A stretch of 64,000 bases of DNA from NCBI GenBank assembly GCA_017615755.1, contig JAFZZM010000024.1, positions 62,001 to 126,000 on the forward strand. Direction: 5' to 3'. Shown here one piece after another: positions 15,731-23,296 of the stretch (the first letter of the stretch is position 1; every line of letters starts with the position of its first letter). The DNA comes from Clostridiales bacterium. GTDB taxonomy: Bacteria > Bacillota > Clostridia > Saccharofermentanales > Saccharofermentanaceae. The notes under the pieces were generated by a model that was given only the letters and a program-made list of their open reading frames with translations, was not told where the DNA came from and did not search any database. The position numbers and the translations under genes are program-made.

Positions 15731-18181
15731 ATGAAGTTTACTGACGGCCTGTGGATCGCTAAAGAAGGTTATAAGATCGAGACTCCGAAGGAAATCGCCG
15801 ATATCGGTCATTCCGAGTCCGGCATCACTCTTTTCGCCCCTTATCAGGAGCAGAACACCAAGATGGATTCCATCGGCTGCGGTCTGCTGTCGATCAAGAT
15901 CAGCGCCCCGGCTGCCAATATGCTTTCTGTAAAGATCACTAATCACAAGGGCATTCGTGAGGCGAAGGCTTTCTTCGAATTGAACCGCGCATCTGTCACA
16001 CCGGTCAGCAGTGAGAACGAAGAGGCGTACATCTACGCTTCCAGTCTCCTCGAGGCAAGGATCAGCAAGGAAGGCTCCTGGGGCATTTCTTTCTTCTTCT
16101 CCGGAAACTACCTGACATCCACCAACCTCGGCGGCATGGCCCATATCATTACACCGGACGGTCGTTCCTATATCCGTGAACAGCTCGACCTCAGCGAGGA
16201 TGAATACATCTATGGTCTTGGCGAACTGCCGGGCAGCTTTATCCGTAACGGTGGTTCCTATACCGTCTGGAACGAGGATGCCGGCATTGACTACGGCAAA
16301 TCCTCCAAGTGTGTGCCTTTTATTCTTTCTTCCAACAGTTACGGCGTACTGGTCAACAGCACCGGCTGCGTTGATTTTGAAATTGCAAACGATTGTACTT
16401 CCGACCGTGCAGAGTCCGGTCCGATCTCCCGTGCACAGTTCTCTGTCGAAGGCGAGAGCATGGAATACATCATCATCGGCGGCGCTTCTCCGAAGCACGT
16501 TCTTAACCTTTATGCGGAGCTGATCGGTTACACCGCTCTTCCGCCGGCCTGGTCTTTCGGTCCTTGGTTCTCCACTTCCATGATCAGTGACTATGACGAG
16601 GAGACCATCATCGATACCGTTGAAAGGTACCGTTCCATGGGCATCCCGCTTTCCGTGATGCATTTCAGTCCTTTCTGGATGAAGGAATTCGAGTGGACCA
16701 GTTTCCTTTGGGACAGCGAGCGTTTCCCGAACCCGTCCCAGATGATCAGAAAGCTCCACGAGAAGGGTGTTCGTGTATGTCTCTGGATCAGCCCGTATGT
16801 GGCGCAGAGATCTCCTCTCTTCCGTGAAGGCATGGAGGGCAACTATTTCATCAATACCGGCGACGGCAATATCTGGCAGAGCGATTACCGCCAGGCCGGC
16901 GCGGCCATGATCGACTTCAGTCTCCCGGTCGTACGTGCCTGGTATCAGAAGTTCCTGGACGAGCTGATCCGTATGGGCGTGGATACATTCCAGCTTGATT
17001 ACGGTGCGGATGCACCGGTCGCTGCGCCTTTCTTCGGCCCGTATGCCGAGAAACACGGTATTAAGTACAAGAACAAACTGGACGCGGAAAGCATGCATAA
17101 CTACTATGCCTACCAGTTCAGTGAGACCGTTTTTGAGATCATGGAGAAGCGTTATGGCCAGAACAATGTATGTCTTCTCTCTCATGCAGGCACAGTCGGC
17201 TCCCAGAAGTTCCCGTTCCTGTCTCTGGACAACACCATTGCTTCTTATGATGCGATGAAGACCGTGATCCGGAGTGGTTTGAACCTGTCTCTCAGTGGCT
17301 TCCCGTTCTGGAGCCAGAATATCGGCGGTCTCAGTGACGACTGCACGCCGGATCTTTTCATGCGCTGGCATGCTGCGGCTACATTTGCGCCGCACGCCAA
17401 TGCGATCGGTGTCAGCATTCCGAAGGATCCTTGGAACTTCGGCGGCGATGCCATTTCCGAAGTAATGCTTTTCTCCAAGCTGAAGCTCGGCCTGATGCCG
17501 TATATCTTCTCGTCCGCAGTTGAATCCAGCACGATGGGCACACCTCTTGTCCGCCCGATGCTTCTGGAGTTCCCTACGGATCCGAACACTTTGACACTCG
17601 ACCAGCAGTACATGCTGGGTGGAAATCTCCTCGTTGCGCCGATCACGCAGGCCGATGGCGTCGTTCGCTACTATGTTCCTGCCGGTGCCTGGACCAACCT
17701 TCTTACGCGCGAGCGTGTCGAAGGACCGATCTGGAAGAACGAGCAGCATGATTTCACTTCCATGCCGATCCTGGCAAGACCGGGTACGATCCTCGTGGCC
17801 GGAACCACAGATGAAACACCGGTATATAACTATCTGGAGAATGTTACCATTACCCTCTTCGAGATCCCGGAAAACAAGGAGATCACCACAGACGTTTATT
17901 CCGCAGACCTCAAGAACATGGGCCTTGTCCGTGTCATGAAGAAGGGCAACAGAATGGCGCTCGTTACCCAGGGTATCGTCGGACAGATCCGTCTGTTACT
18001 CGCCAACGTCTTTAACGTCAGCAGCGTTTCTGCCGGATTCCCGGAACTGAATGAATGGGGAACCATGGTCGTATACGATGGCGACCGGATCGATATTACT
18101 CTCCTGGAAGACGAAATGACTGAAGAAGCAGGCAGCGCAGATGCCTCTGCTGAAGCAGGTCCGGAAACACAGGATCAGTAA
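15731..18181 (+). CDS. GH31 family alpha-glycosidase (alpha-xylosidase/alpha-glucosidase type)
   Basis: An 816-residue enzyme without a signal peptide, so it acts on imported oligosaccharides. The layout is YicI-like: an N-terminal beta domain, then a TIM barrel from about residue 270 (PPAWSFGPWFSTSM), and the nucleophile D423 in VDTFQLDYGADAP. The acid/base region reads SQKFPFLSLDNTIASYDAM, where YicI has QKFPVHWGGDCYANY; aligned strictly, the catalytic Asp is Asn501 with Asp500 next to it. GFPFWSQNIGGL follows as expected. Residues about 790-816 are an acidic tail (EEAGSADASAEAG) not usual for the family. The gene's last 7 bases overlap the convergent neighbour. Substrate is uncertain because of the altered site. 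Confidence 0.88.
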   Translation: MKFTDGLWIAKEGYKIETPKEIADIGHSESGITLFAPYQEQNTKMDSIGCGLLSIKISAPAANMLSVKITNHKGIREAKAFFELNRASVTPVSSENEEAYIYASSLLEARISKEGSWGISFFFSGNYLTSTNLGGMAHIITPDGRSYIREQLDLSEDEYIYGLGELPGSFIRNGGSYTVWNEDAGIDYGKSSKCVPFILSSNSYGVLVNSTGCVDFEIANDCTSDRAESGPISRAQFSVEGESMEYIIIGGASPKHVLNLYAELIGYTALPPAWSFGPWFSTSMISDYDEETIIDTVERYRSMGIPLSVMHFSPFWMKEFEWTSFLWDSERFPNPSQMIRKLHEKGVRVCLWISPYVAQRSPLFREGMEGNYFINTGDGNIWQSDYRQAGAAMIDFSLPVVRAWYQKFLDELIRMGVDTFQLDYGADAPVAAPFFGPYAEKHGIKYKNKLDAESMHNYYAYQFSETVFEIMEKRYGQNNVCLLSHAGTVGSQKFPFLSLDNTIASYDAMKTVIRSGLNLSLSGFPFWSQNIGGLSDDCTPDLFMRWHAAATFAPHANAIGVSIPKDPWNFGGDAISEVMLFSKLKLGLMPYIFSSAVESSTMGTPLVRPMLLEFPTDPNTLTLDQQYMLGGNLLVAPITQADGVVRYYVPAGAWTNLLTRERVEGPIWKNEQHDFTSMPILARPGTILVAGTTDETPVYNYLENVTITLFEIPENKEITTDVYSADLKNMGLVRVMKKGNRMALVTQGIVGQIRLLLANVFNVSSVSAGFPELNEWGTMVVYDGDRIDITLLEDEMTEEAGSADASAEAGPETQDQ

Positions 18182-19338
18182 CCTCTATTACTTCTGATCT
18201 TCGAGATGATCAACACGATGACCAGGACGGCGCTGGCAATGATCAGCAGGCCGCCGATAAACGTGCGCGTCGTAAAATTCGAGTTGAAAAAGTCAGCGAA
18301 ACTGTTGTCCGGCGCCGGAGTCGGTGTCGGTGGGACAGGTGTCGGAGTCGGTGTGGATGTCGGAGTCGGCGTCGGCTTTACGCCGGATCGAATCTCGGCA
18401 TCGGCGCATACCTGATCTTCAAACTTCACCGTCTGCATCGAGGAGATCTCTCTTATCTCGCCGTCAAAAGGATCTGCCAGATAAGCGTCCGTGAGGAACA
18501 AATACTGGCCGGCAATAGCCGTCTTTCCCGAGTGGATCTTCAAGTTGGATGAATGGATCGATATATCGCCTTCCGGCGCGAAAATCGCTGTACTTTCCGT
18601 GCTGGAAGAACTCGCCTGGATCTGACATCCCGAATCGAAACGCAGTCCTTTCTTACCATAAATAGAACTTTCCGAAGAAGTGATTGAAATGACCGAGTTT
18701 TCTCCCGAAACAAGGACAGAACCGTCCAAAGAGACCAGTGCTCTCGACAAAGAATCGATGTTGATCTTCGTATCGGTGATCGTGATATCGCCTGCGGTAT
18801 TTCCGATGGAGCCGCCGGAATTTGCGATCTTGTCATGAATAGTGAGATCCGTCGATTCCAGTTTCATCGGGCCATCGCTCATGAGCAGATATTCCGTGTT
18901 TTCAGTCGCACCGGTGCCCTCAATCGTGAGAGATGCCCGGGAGATGGAAAGCTCACCGCCCTGGGCGTAAAGTGCTGCGTGGCAGGCCGAGGAGGAAAGC
19001 GACAGAGAGCCCTCGCCTTCGATCGTAAGCGAGCCGGCAACCAGGATCGCCGGAGCTTCAATGTTGGAAACGACTTTGTTTTCGCCGGTAAGGTTGATCA
19101 CTGCCTGTTCCTGTGTGCCAAGATCGATATACATACCGTCATAGCCTTCGAGGAAAAGCGTGTGGGTCTCGGAATCAAATTTCCAGTTGTCGCCCTTGCA
19201 GTCACGGGTCGCCGCAAACACCTTTCCGTCTACAACGATCGTCTTATTGTCTTTTGCCAGGACCGGTACACTCGAGATGGCAAATATGGAAGCCATGACC
19301 AGTGCGGTCAACAGATGTCTCTTCTTATTCTTGATCAT
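18175..19338 (-). CDS. Exported repeat protein with Pro-Thr stalk and C-terminal membrane anchor
   Basis: A 387-residue surface protein. A signal peptide (residues about 8-28, ending VPVLA) leads to a domain of repeated beta-strand turns (GSLTIEGEGSLSLSSS, GELSISRASLTIEGTG, GDITITDTKINIDS, GDISIHSSNLKIHSG). This is typical of a right-handed beta-helix or carbohydrate-binding repeat fold. A PTPTPTSTPTPTPVPPTPTP stalk follows at about 325-345, then a C-terminal helix (IGGLLIIASAVLVIVLIISKI) and a basic tail. It would be held in the membrane with the repeats outside. It converges on the GH31 gene with a 7-base overlap. Ligand unknown. Confidence 0.82.
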   Translation of the reverse strand: MIKNKKRHLLTALVMASIFAISSVPVLAKDNKTIVVDGKVFAATRDCKGDNWKFDSETHTLFLEGYDGMYIDLGTQEQAVINLTGENKVVSNIEAPAILVAGSLTIEGEGSLSLSSSACHAALYAQGGELSISRASLTIEGTGATENTEYLLMSDGPMKLESTDLTIHDKIANSGGSIGNTAGDITITDTKINIDSLSRALVSLDGSVLVSGENSVISITSSESSIYGKKGLRFDSGCQIQASSSSTESTAIFAPEGDISIHSSNLKIHSGKTAIAGQYLFLTDAYLADPFDGEIREISSMQTVKFEDQVCADAEIRSGVKPTPTPTSTPTPTPVPPTPTPAPDNSFADFFNSNFTTRTFIGGLLIIASAVLVIVLIISKIRSNRGY

Positions 19339-19373
19339 TCCCTACTCCTTACCAGACGCCAAGTTTCCTACAC

Positions 19374-19379
19374 ACTATA
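19374..19379 (-). promoter_or_regulatory. Extended -10 of the surface-protein gene
   Basis: The minus strand reads TGTGGTATAGT, an extended -10 with the hexamer TATAGT. The same string occurs before the cysteine hydrolase (29549) and, as TGTGGTACATT, before the sugar importer (46001). No convincing -35 is present. Confidence 0.45.
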
Positions 19380-19403
19380 CCACATCCGGGCCGAAATTGC
19401 GCC

Positions 19404-19432
19404 TTGACATTTCAGGGAGCAACCACCATAAT
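19404..19432 (+). promoter_or_regulatory. Promoter of tRNA-Ala
   Basis: Consensus -35 TTGACA (19404-19409), a 17-base spacer and -10 CATAAT (19427-19432). Transcription would begin about 7 bases before the mature tRNA. Confidence 0.75.
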
Positions 19433-19445
19433 AATGAAGTGATTC

Positions 19446-19521
19446 GGGGCATTAGCTCAGCTGGGAGAGCGCCAGGTTCGCAATCTGGAGGTCGTGAGTT
19501 CGATCCTCATATGCTCCACCA
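19446..19521 (+). tRNA. tRNA-Ala (CGC anticodon)
   Basis: A 76-base cloverleaf. The acceptor GGGGCAT pairs with ATGCTCC and contains the G3-U70 wobble that defines alanine tRNAs. The anticodon arm is CCAGG-TTCGCAA-TCTGG, giving anticodon CGC for GCG codons. TTCGATC in the T loop is normal, and CCA is encoded (19519-19521). It is a single-gene unit between a consensus promoter and a terminator. Confidence 0.95.
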
Positions 19522-19524
19522 AAT

Positions 19525-19557
19525 CAAAAAGGTTGTCTCTTGCGAGGCAACCTTTTT
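19525..19557 (+). terminator. Terminator of tRNA-Ala
   Basis: CAAAAAGGTTG pairs with GCAACCTTTTTT across a small CTC/GAG-closed loop. It starts four bases after the tRNA and ends in a T run. Confidence 0.85.
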
Positions 19558-19648
19558 TGTATCTTTTGTTTTATTCTGCATCGAACTTCTTTTGTATGAT
19601 TTTGCGGCAAAACTTTCTTTGTAAACGAGCTTCGTATATATGTTTTGC

Positions 19649-19781
19649 GACCATATTAAAACCCCGATTTTTATAACGGTGAACCGCTATAAAAAAGGCG
19701 GTTTTTGTATAGTCCGGGAAAGCATATCCCAACCCTGTGTTCGCATCGGATTTGCACCGGAATCGCACCGGGTTCGCATCC
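19649..19781. repeat. Composite repeat, copy A: hairpin module plus 11-bp array
   Basis: Module 1 (19649-19722) is a nested palindrome: AAAACCCCG and CGGTTTTTGTAT as outer arms and TATAACGGT-GA-ACCGCTATA inside. Module 2 (19740-19781) is four 11-base units: TTCGCATCGGA, TTTGCACCGGA, ATCGCACCGGG and TTCGCATCC. The array ends at the sufB stop codon. The same two modules occur in inverted orientation at 43290-43415. No coding potential is seen. The rest of the 261-base gap 19522-19782 holds the tRNA terminator. Confidence 0.75.
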
Positions 19782-19782
19782 T

Positions 19783-20709
19783 TTACTTCAAGAAACCGTT
19801 GATGATCTGCTCTTCTGCTTCCTGCTCGGTAAGACCAAATGTCATAAGCTTGATCAGCTGCTCGCCGGCGATCTTGCCGATGGCGGCTTCGTGTACGAGG
19901 GCTGCGTCAACGTTGTTGGCTTCGAGGCCCGGCACTGCGAGGATCCGGCCGTTGTCCATGATGATCGCATCGCACTCGGTGTGACCAGAGCAGGCAGCAT
20001 TACCTGTCAGGACCGCATCGAACTTCTGGTAGGAATCATCTCTTGCAACAGAACGGGAAACAACGTCTGCAGAGGAGCCTTCGCCGTTCAGATCTACGCG
20101 GTAGTTGCTGACGGCATTCTGGTTTCCATGTGTCATGAGACGCTCATGAACGACCAGTCTTGCGCCCTTGCCGAGCTCAGCTTTTGTATCACGGACGGTG
20201 TCGTCGACGCCCTTGATCTGCGTCATCTCCATTTCCATGTAGCTGTCTTCTTCCATATACACTTCTGTTCCCGGGTTCAGGATACGCTTACCTGTGCCCT
20301 CACCGGAACCATAGTGCTTCTCGACGTACTTGACCTTCGCACCTTTTCCGACAAAGAAACGGTGGATACCGTCATGCTCGGAATCCTTCGGTCCGCAGTT
20401 ATCGATACCGCAGCCTGCAACGATAACAACATCGCAACCCTCGCCGATGTAGAAATCGTTGTAGACGATCTCCTTGATGCCGCTCGCCGTCATGACGACC
20501 GGAATGTGCACGCTCTCGTTCTTTGTGCCCGGCTTGATCTTGATGTCGATGCCCGAACCATTTTCCTTCGGGATGATCTCGATATTTGCCGTGGAATTTC
20601 TTGCCACCGCCTTACCATTGGAGCGGATGTTAAAAGCACCTACCGGTACCTTATGCAGGTCTGCTACTTCTTCTAAGAGACGATCGGAAACATTATCCAA
20701 TTCGAACAT
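19783..20709 (-). CDS. sufB: Short SufB/SufD-like Fe-S scaffold protein
   Basis: A 308-residue SufBD-type beta-helix protein, much shorter than SufB (about 465) or SufD (about 430). Conserved parts are IVYNDFYIGEGCDVVIVAGCGIDNCG and, at the C-terminus, TECDAIIMDNGRILAVPGLEANN, ALVHEAAIGKIAGEQLIKLMTFGLTEQEAEEQIINGFL. That C-terminal stretch aligns with the SufB core, including the HEA motif. The Cys of E. coli SufB (C405) is not at the aligned place (DNGR), though TECD and the GCGIDNC cysteines remain. Start and sufC stop share a base (TAATG), so translation is coupled. With sufC it forms a two-component minimal SUF unit; no sufD, sufS or sufU is nearby. Confidence 0.85.
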   Translation of the reverse strand: MFELDNVSDRLLEEVADLHKVPVGAFNIRSNGKAVARNSTANIEIIPKENGSGIDIKIKPGTKNESVHIPVVMTASGIKEIVYNDFYIGEGCDVVIVAGCGIDNCGPKDSEHDGIHRFFVGKGAKVKYVEKHYGSGEGTGKRILNPGTEVYMEEDSYMEMEMTQIKGVDDTVRDTKAELGKGARLVVHERLMTHGNQNAVSNYRVDLNGEGSSADVVSRSVARDDSYQKFDAVLTGNAACSGHTECDAIIMDNGRILAVPGLEANNVDAALVHEAAIGKIAGEQLIKLMTFGLTEQEAEEQIINGFLK

Positions 20710-21458
20710 TACTCTTCGCCTCCTTCCAAAGCCTGGTCCTTACCGCAACGCTTTACGGCAGACATGGTGCCGGCCAGTTTCGGGAGCACCTGCTCCTTTG
20801 GACCGTGCTCGACGAGTTTTCCGTCAGAAAGCACGATGATCTCGTCAGCAATATTCAGGATCCTCTCCTGATGCGAAATGATCAGGATCGAGCTGTCCTT
20901 GATGTCTTTTCTCATACCTTCGAATACCTTGATGAGGTTCTGGAAACTCCAAAGATCGATACCCGCCTCCGGCTCATCGAAAACAGAAAGCAGCGATGCT
21001 TTTGCCAGAACGGTCGCGATCTCGATACGCTTCAGCTCACCACCGGAAAGGCTCGCGTTCACCTCACGGTTGATGTAATCTCTCGCGCAAAGACCGACCG
21101 CTGAAAGATACTTACAAGCGTCGACGGACGAAAGCTTCGTGCCCGTTGCCAGACGGATCAGGTCGAAGACCTGCAGTCCCTTAAACCTTACCGGCTGCTG
21201 GAAAGCAAAACCGATACCGGCTCTGGCACGGTCTGTGATCGACATCTCCGTGATGTCCTCACCGTTAAACAGGATCTTACCCGATGTAGGCTTAATGATG
21301 CCCGCGATCAACTTGGCCATCGTGGACTTACCACCACCGTTCGGACCGGTAATGACTGTCAGATGCCCGTCCGGGATCGTCAAACTGATGTCATGCAGGA
21401 TCTCTTTATCCTGTCCTTCCTCATTCACTTCGAATGAGACATGCTGCAATTCAAGCAT
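20709..21458 (-). CDS. sufC: Fe-S cluster assembly ATPase SufC
   Basis: A 249-residue soluble ABC ATPase. Walker A is GPNGGGKST (about residues 39-47), the Q-loop is GFAFQQPVRFKG, the signature is LSGGELKRIEIATVL, and Walker B is LLSVFDEPEAGID followed by ILIISHQERIL. These are the SufC forms (note FAFQQP and the DEPEAGID that replaces DEPTSGLD). SufC drives conformational change in the SufB scaffold during cluster assembly. The AAGGAG site is seven bases before ATG. It is the first gene of the two-gene operon. Confidence 0.95.
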   Translation of the reverse strand: MLELQHVSFEVNEEGQDKEILHDISLTIPDGHLTVITGPNGGGKSTMAKLIAGIIKPTSGKILFNGEDITEMSITDRARAGIGFAFQQPVRFKGLQVFDLIRLATGTKLSSVDACKYLSAVGLCARDYINREVNASLSGGELKRIEIATVLAKASLLSVFDEPEAGIDLWSFQNLIKVFEGMRKDIKDSSILIISHQERILNIADEIIVLSDGKLVEHGPKEQVLPKLAGTMSAVKRCGKDQALEGGEE

Positions 21459-21537
21459 GATTAACTCCTTATCTAGGGAATTATATTATTTCAGTGCTTC
21501 GGGAAGCGGCAGAAGATACTGCCTGCGGAAGCGCTGA

Positions 21538-22542
21538 TCAAAATTCAACCATGGGATATTGTACCACGATTTGAAAGCCTTTTCCTGTCTCTGAGGCAAC
21601 ATCCAGGGTAAATTTCATGTCATCCGCCACTTTTTTCACCAAAAAGAGGCCCATGCCGGTTGCTTTTTTCCTGACGGCGCCCGTATCGCCCGTGAAACCG
21701 CGCTCGAAAATGAACGGCAGATCGCAGGCTTTCACGCCGATTCCATTATCTGAAATGACCAGCTTGTCGGGGCCTTCCGAAGCAAACTTCAGCTCCGGCT
21801 CCTCGGAAGAATACTTGATCGCATTGCTGACGATCTGGCCGAGCACGAAGCGGAGCGCACGCCGGTCGGCAAAGATCCGCTCCTCGTTCAACTCGTTGAT
21901 CACCGTAAAGTTCTTTTCGGACAGAAGCGGACGGTAGTCCTCGATGACCTCGTCCACGGCGTCTTTCAGGCGGAGTTTCTCGAGAAGATAATCCTTCCGC
22001 TCGCCTTTGACGCGGGCATACTGGAGCATCTGCTCCACCGATTCGCTGAGGTTGCTTCGGATATACTCGATTTTGTAAGCCATATCCGGTGGCAGGGTAT
22101 CCCGGTTATTATCGAGGATCATGGTCAGAAGCGCGATCGGCGTTTTCGCCTCGTGCGCCCACTTCTCGACATACTCCTCGTACTCCTCATTCTGGGCGAT
22201 CAGCATACCCTTCTCTTGCTCGTTCTTCTCAAGAAGCTCCAGCAGGACCTTTAATCGCGTCTTCGTGCCGCCCTTATGCCGGTTCAGAAAGATCTGCGCC
22301 TGGCTTGCATCAGAGTTCTTCAGATAATCGGAAAAAGCCTTCTCGATCCGGTGTTCGCGCGTCCACAGATAGGCGCACACCGCGAGAAAAGAAAAGATCG
22401 TAAAAAGGATCAGTGACAAGGAAAGAATGCCGATCGCACGAGCGTCCACCACCCAGAGCGTGCCGACAAAAAAAGCATCGCACAGGAGCATAAACAACAG
22501 CCAGACAGCATGTTCACGAAGGATACCGGTAAACTTCTTCAT
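21538..22542 (-). CDS. Sensor histidine kinase, BceS-like (intramembrane-sensing)
   Basis: A 334-residue membrane kinase. Two N-terminal helices (VWLLFMLLCDAFFVGTLWVV and ILSLSLILFTIFSFLAVCAYLW) are joined by only a few outside residues, so there is no extracellular sensor. A dimerization domain with H130 in EKWAHEAKTPIA follows, then the ATP domain with N box GQIVSNAIKYSS, G1 ISDNGIGV and G2 GMGLFLVKKVADDM. This is the BceS design, where the partner ABC transporter acts as the sensor. It overlaps the response regulator by four bases and sits two genes after the BceAB-like transporter. Confidence 0.92.
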   Translation of the reverse strand: MKKFTGILREHAVWLLFMLLCDAFFVGTLWVVDARAIGILSLSLILFTIFSFLAVCAYLWTREHRIEKAFSDYLKNSDASQAQIFLNRHKGGTKTRLKVLLELLEKNEQEKGMLIAQNEEYEEYVEKWAHEAKTPIALLTMILDNNRDTLPPDMAYKIEYIRSNLSESVEQMLQYARVKGERKDYLLEKLRLKDAVDEVIEDYRPLLSEKNFTVINELNEERIFADRRALRFVLGQIVSNAIKYSSEEPELKFASEGPDKLVISDNGIGVKACDLPFIFERGFTGDTGAVRKKATGMGLFLVKKVADDMKFTLDVASETGKGFQIVVQYPMVEF

Positions 22543-23219
22543 GTGGTCTCCTCCGAAGGCGAAAGCCGGTAGCCGACACCACGTTCCGGCGCGATGGAGA
22601 GTTTCATGGAAAGACTGCTCATCGTCTTCTTCAGCCTCGTCAGGTTGACCTGAAGTGCGTTTTCATCGATAAACTCGCTCGTTCCCCATACCGCTTCGCA
22701 GATGGTTTCTTTCGTCACCACATTGCCCATGTCCAGCATCAAAGTCTCCAATATCTTTCCCTGATTCTTCGGCAAAAGCACTGACCGGTTGTCGATATAG
22801 AGCGTATATGTGCCGCGGTCCAGAAGGAATCCCGGACCCTCGAGCATATTGCTCCTTCCTTCGTAGCGCTTGAGGACATTCGCGATCCTCGCCAGAAGGC
22901 GCTCTTTGCGATAAGGTTTCGTGATGAATTCATCCGCGCCGAGTTCCAGCGCAAGAAGCTCATCACGCAGCTGATCCCGGGAGGTCAGAACGACCACCGG
23001 GACCGCGCTTTTATTCTTCACTTCGCGGCAGATCTGAAAGCCGCTTTTTTCCGGAAGATTGATGTCCAGAAGCAGAAGGTCCGGCAGTTCTTCGAGAACT
23101 CTTTCCGTCACGCAGGTAAAATCGGAGAGGACGGATACATTATACCCTTCCTTTTCGAGCATGGTGCGAAGCTCCTGTGCCACCATCTCTTCATCTTCGA
23201 CTACCGCGATACGCTTCAT
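22539..23219 (-). CDS. OmpR-family response regulator, BceR-like
   Basis: A 226-residue two-domain regulator. The receiver has the acidic pair ED (8-9), phospho-acceptor D52 (LLLLDINLPEKSG), T/S switch VVLTSRD and the conserved Lys in FITKPYRKERL. The C-terminal winged helix (NRSVLLPKNQGKILETLMLDMGNVVTKETICEAVWG..ENALQVNLTRLKKTM) is of the OmpR/PhoB class. The kinase start overlaps its stop. A likely target is the palindrome at 26156-26170 upstream of the ABC genes. Confidence 0.93.
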   Translation of the reverse strand: MKRIAVVEDEEMVAQELRTMLEKEGYNVSVLSDFTCVTERVLEELPDLLLLDINLPEKSGFQICREVKNKSAVPVVVLTSRDQLRDELLALELGADEFITKPYRKERLLARIANVLKRYEGRSNMLEGPGFLLDRGTYTLYIDNRSVLLPKNQGKILETLMLDMGNVVTKETICEAVWGTSEFIDENALQVNLTRLKKTMSSLSMKLSIAPERGVGYRLSPSEETT

Positions 23220-23296
23220 GAACAGGTCTTCCTTTCAGTCTCCCCGCATCCCGCATTCTTGCCGCAGCAAGCCCATGGGGAAGTGCTTTTGGATCG

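Noticed and set aside
15689..17749. 686-codon open frame on the minus strand, antisense to the GH31 gene
   Set aside because: It is a shadow of the GH31 reading frame; the translation is Arg/Asp/Thr/Val-rich without motifs.
19446..19781. Attachment site of an integrated element at tRNA-Ala
   Set aside because: No integrase, no duplicated tRNA 3' end and no foreign cargo were found.
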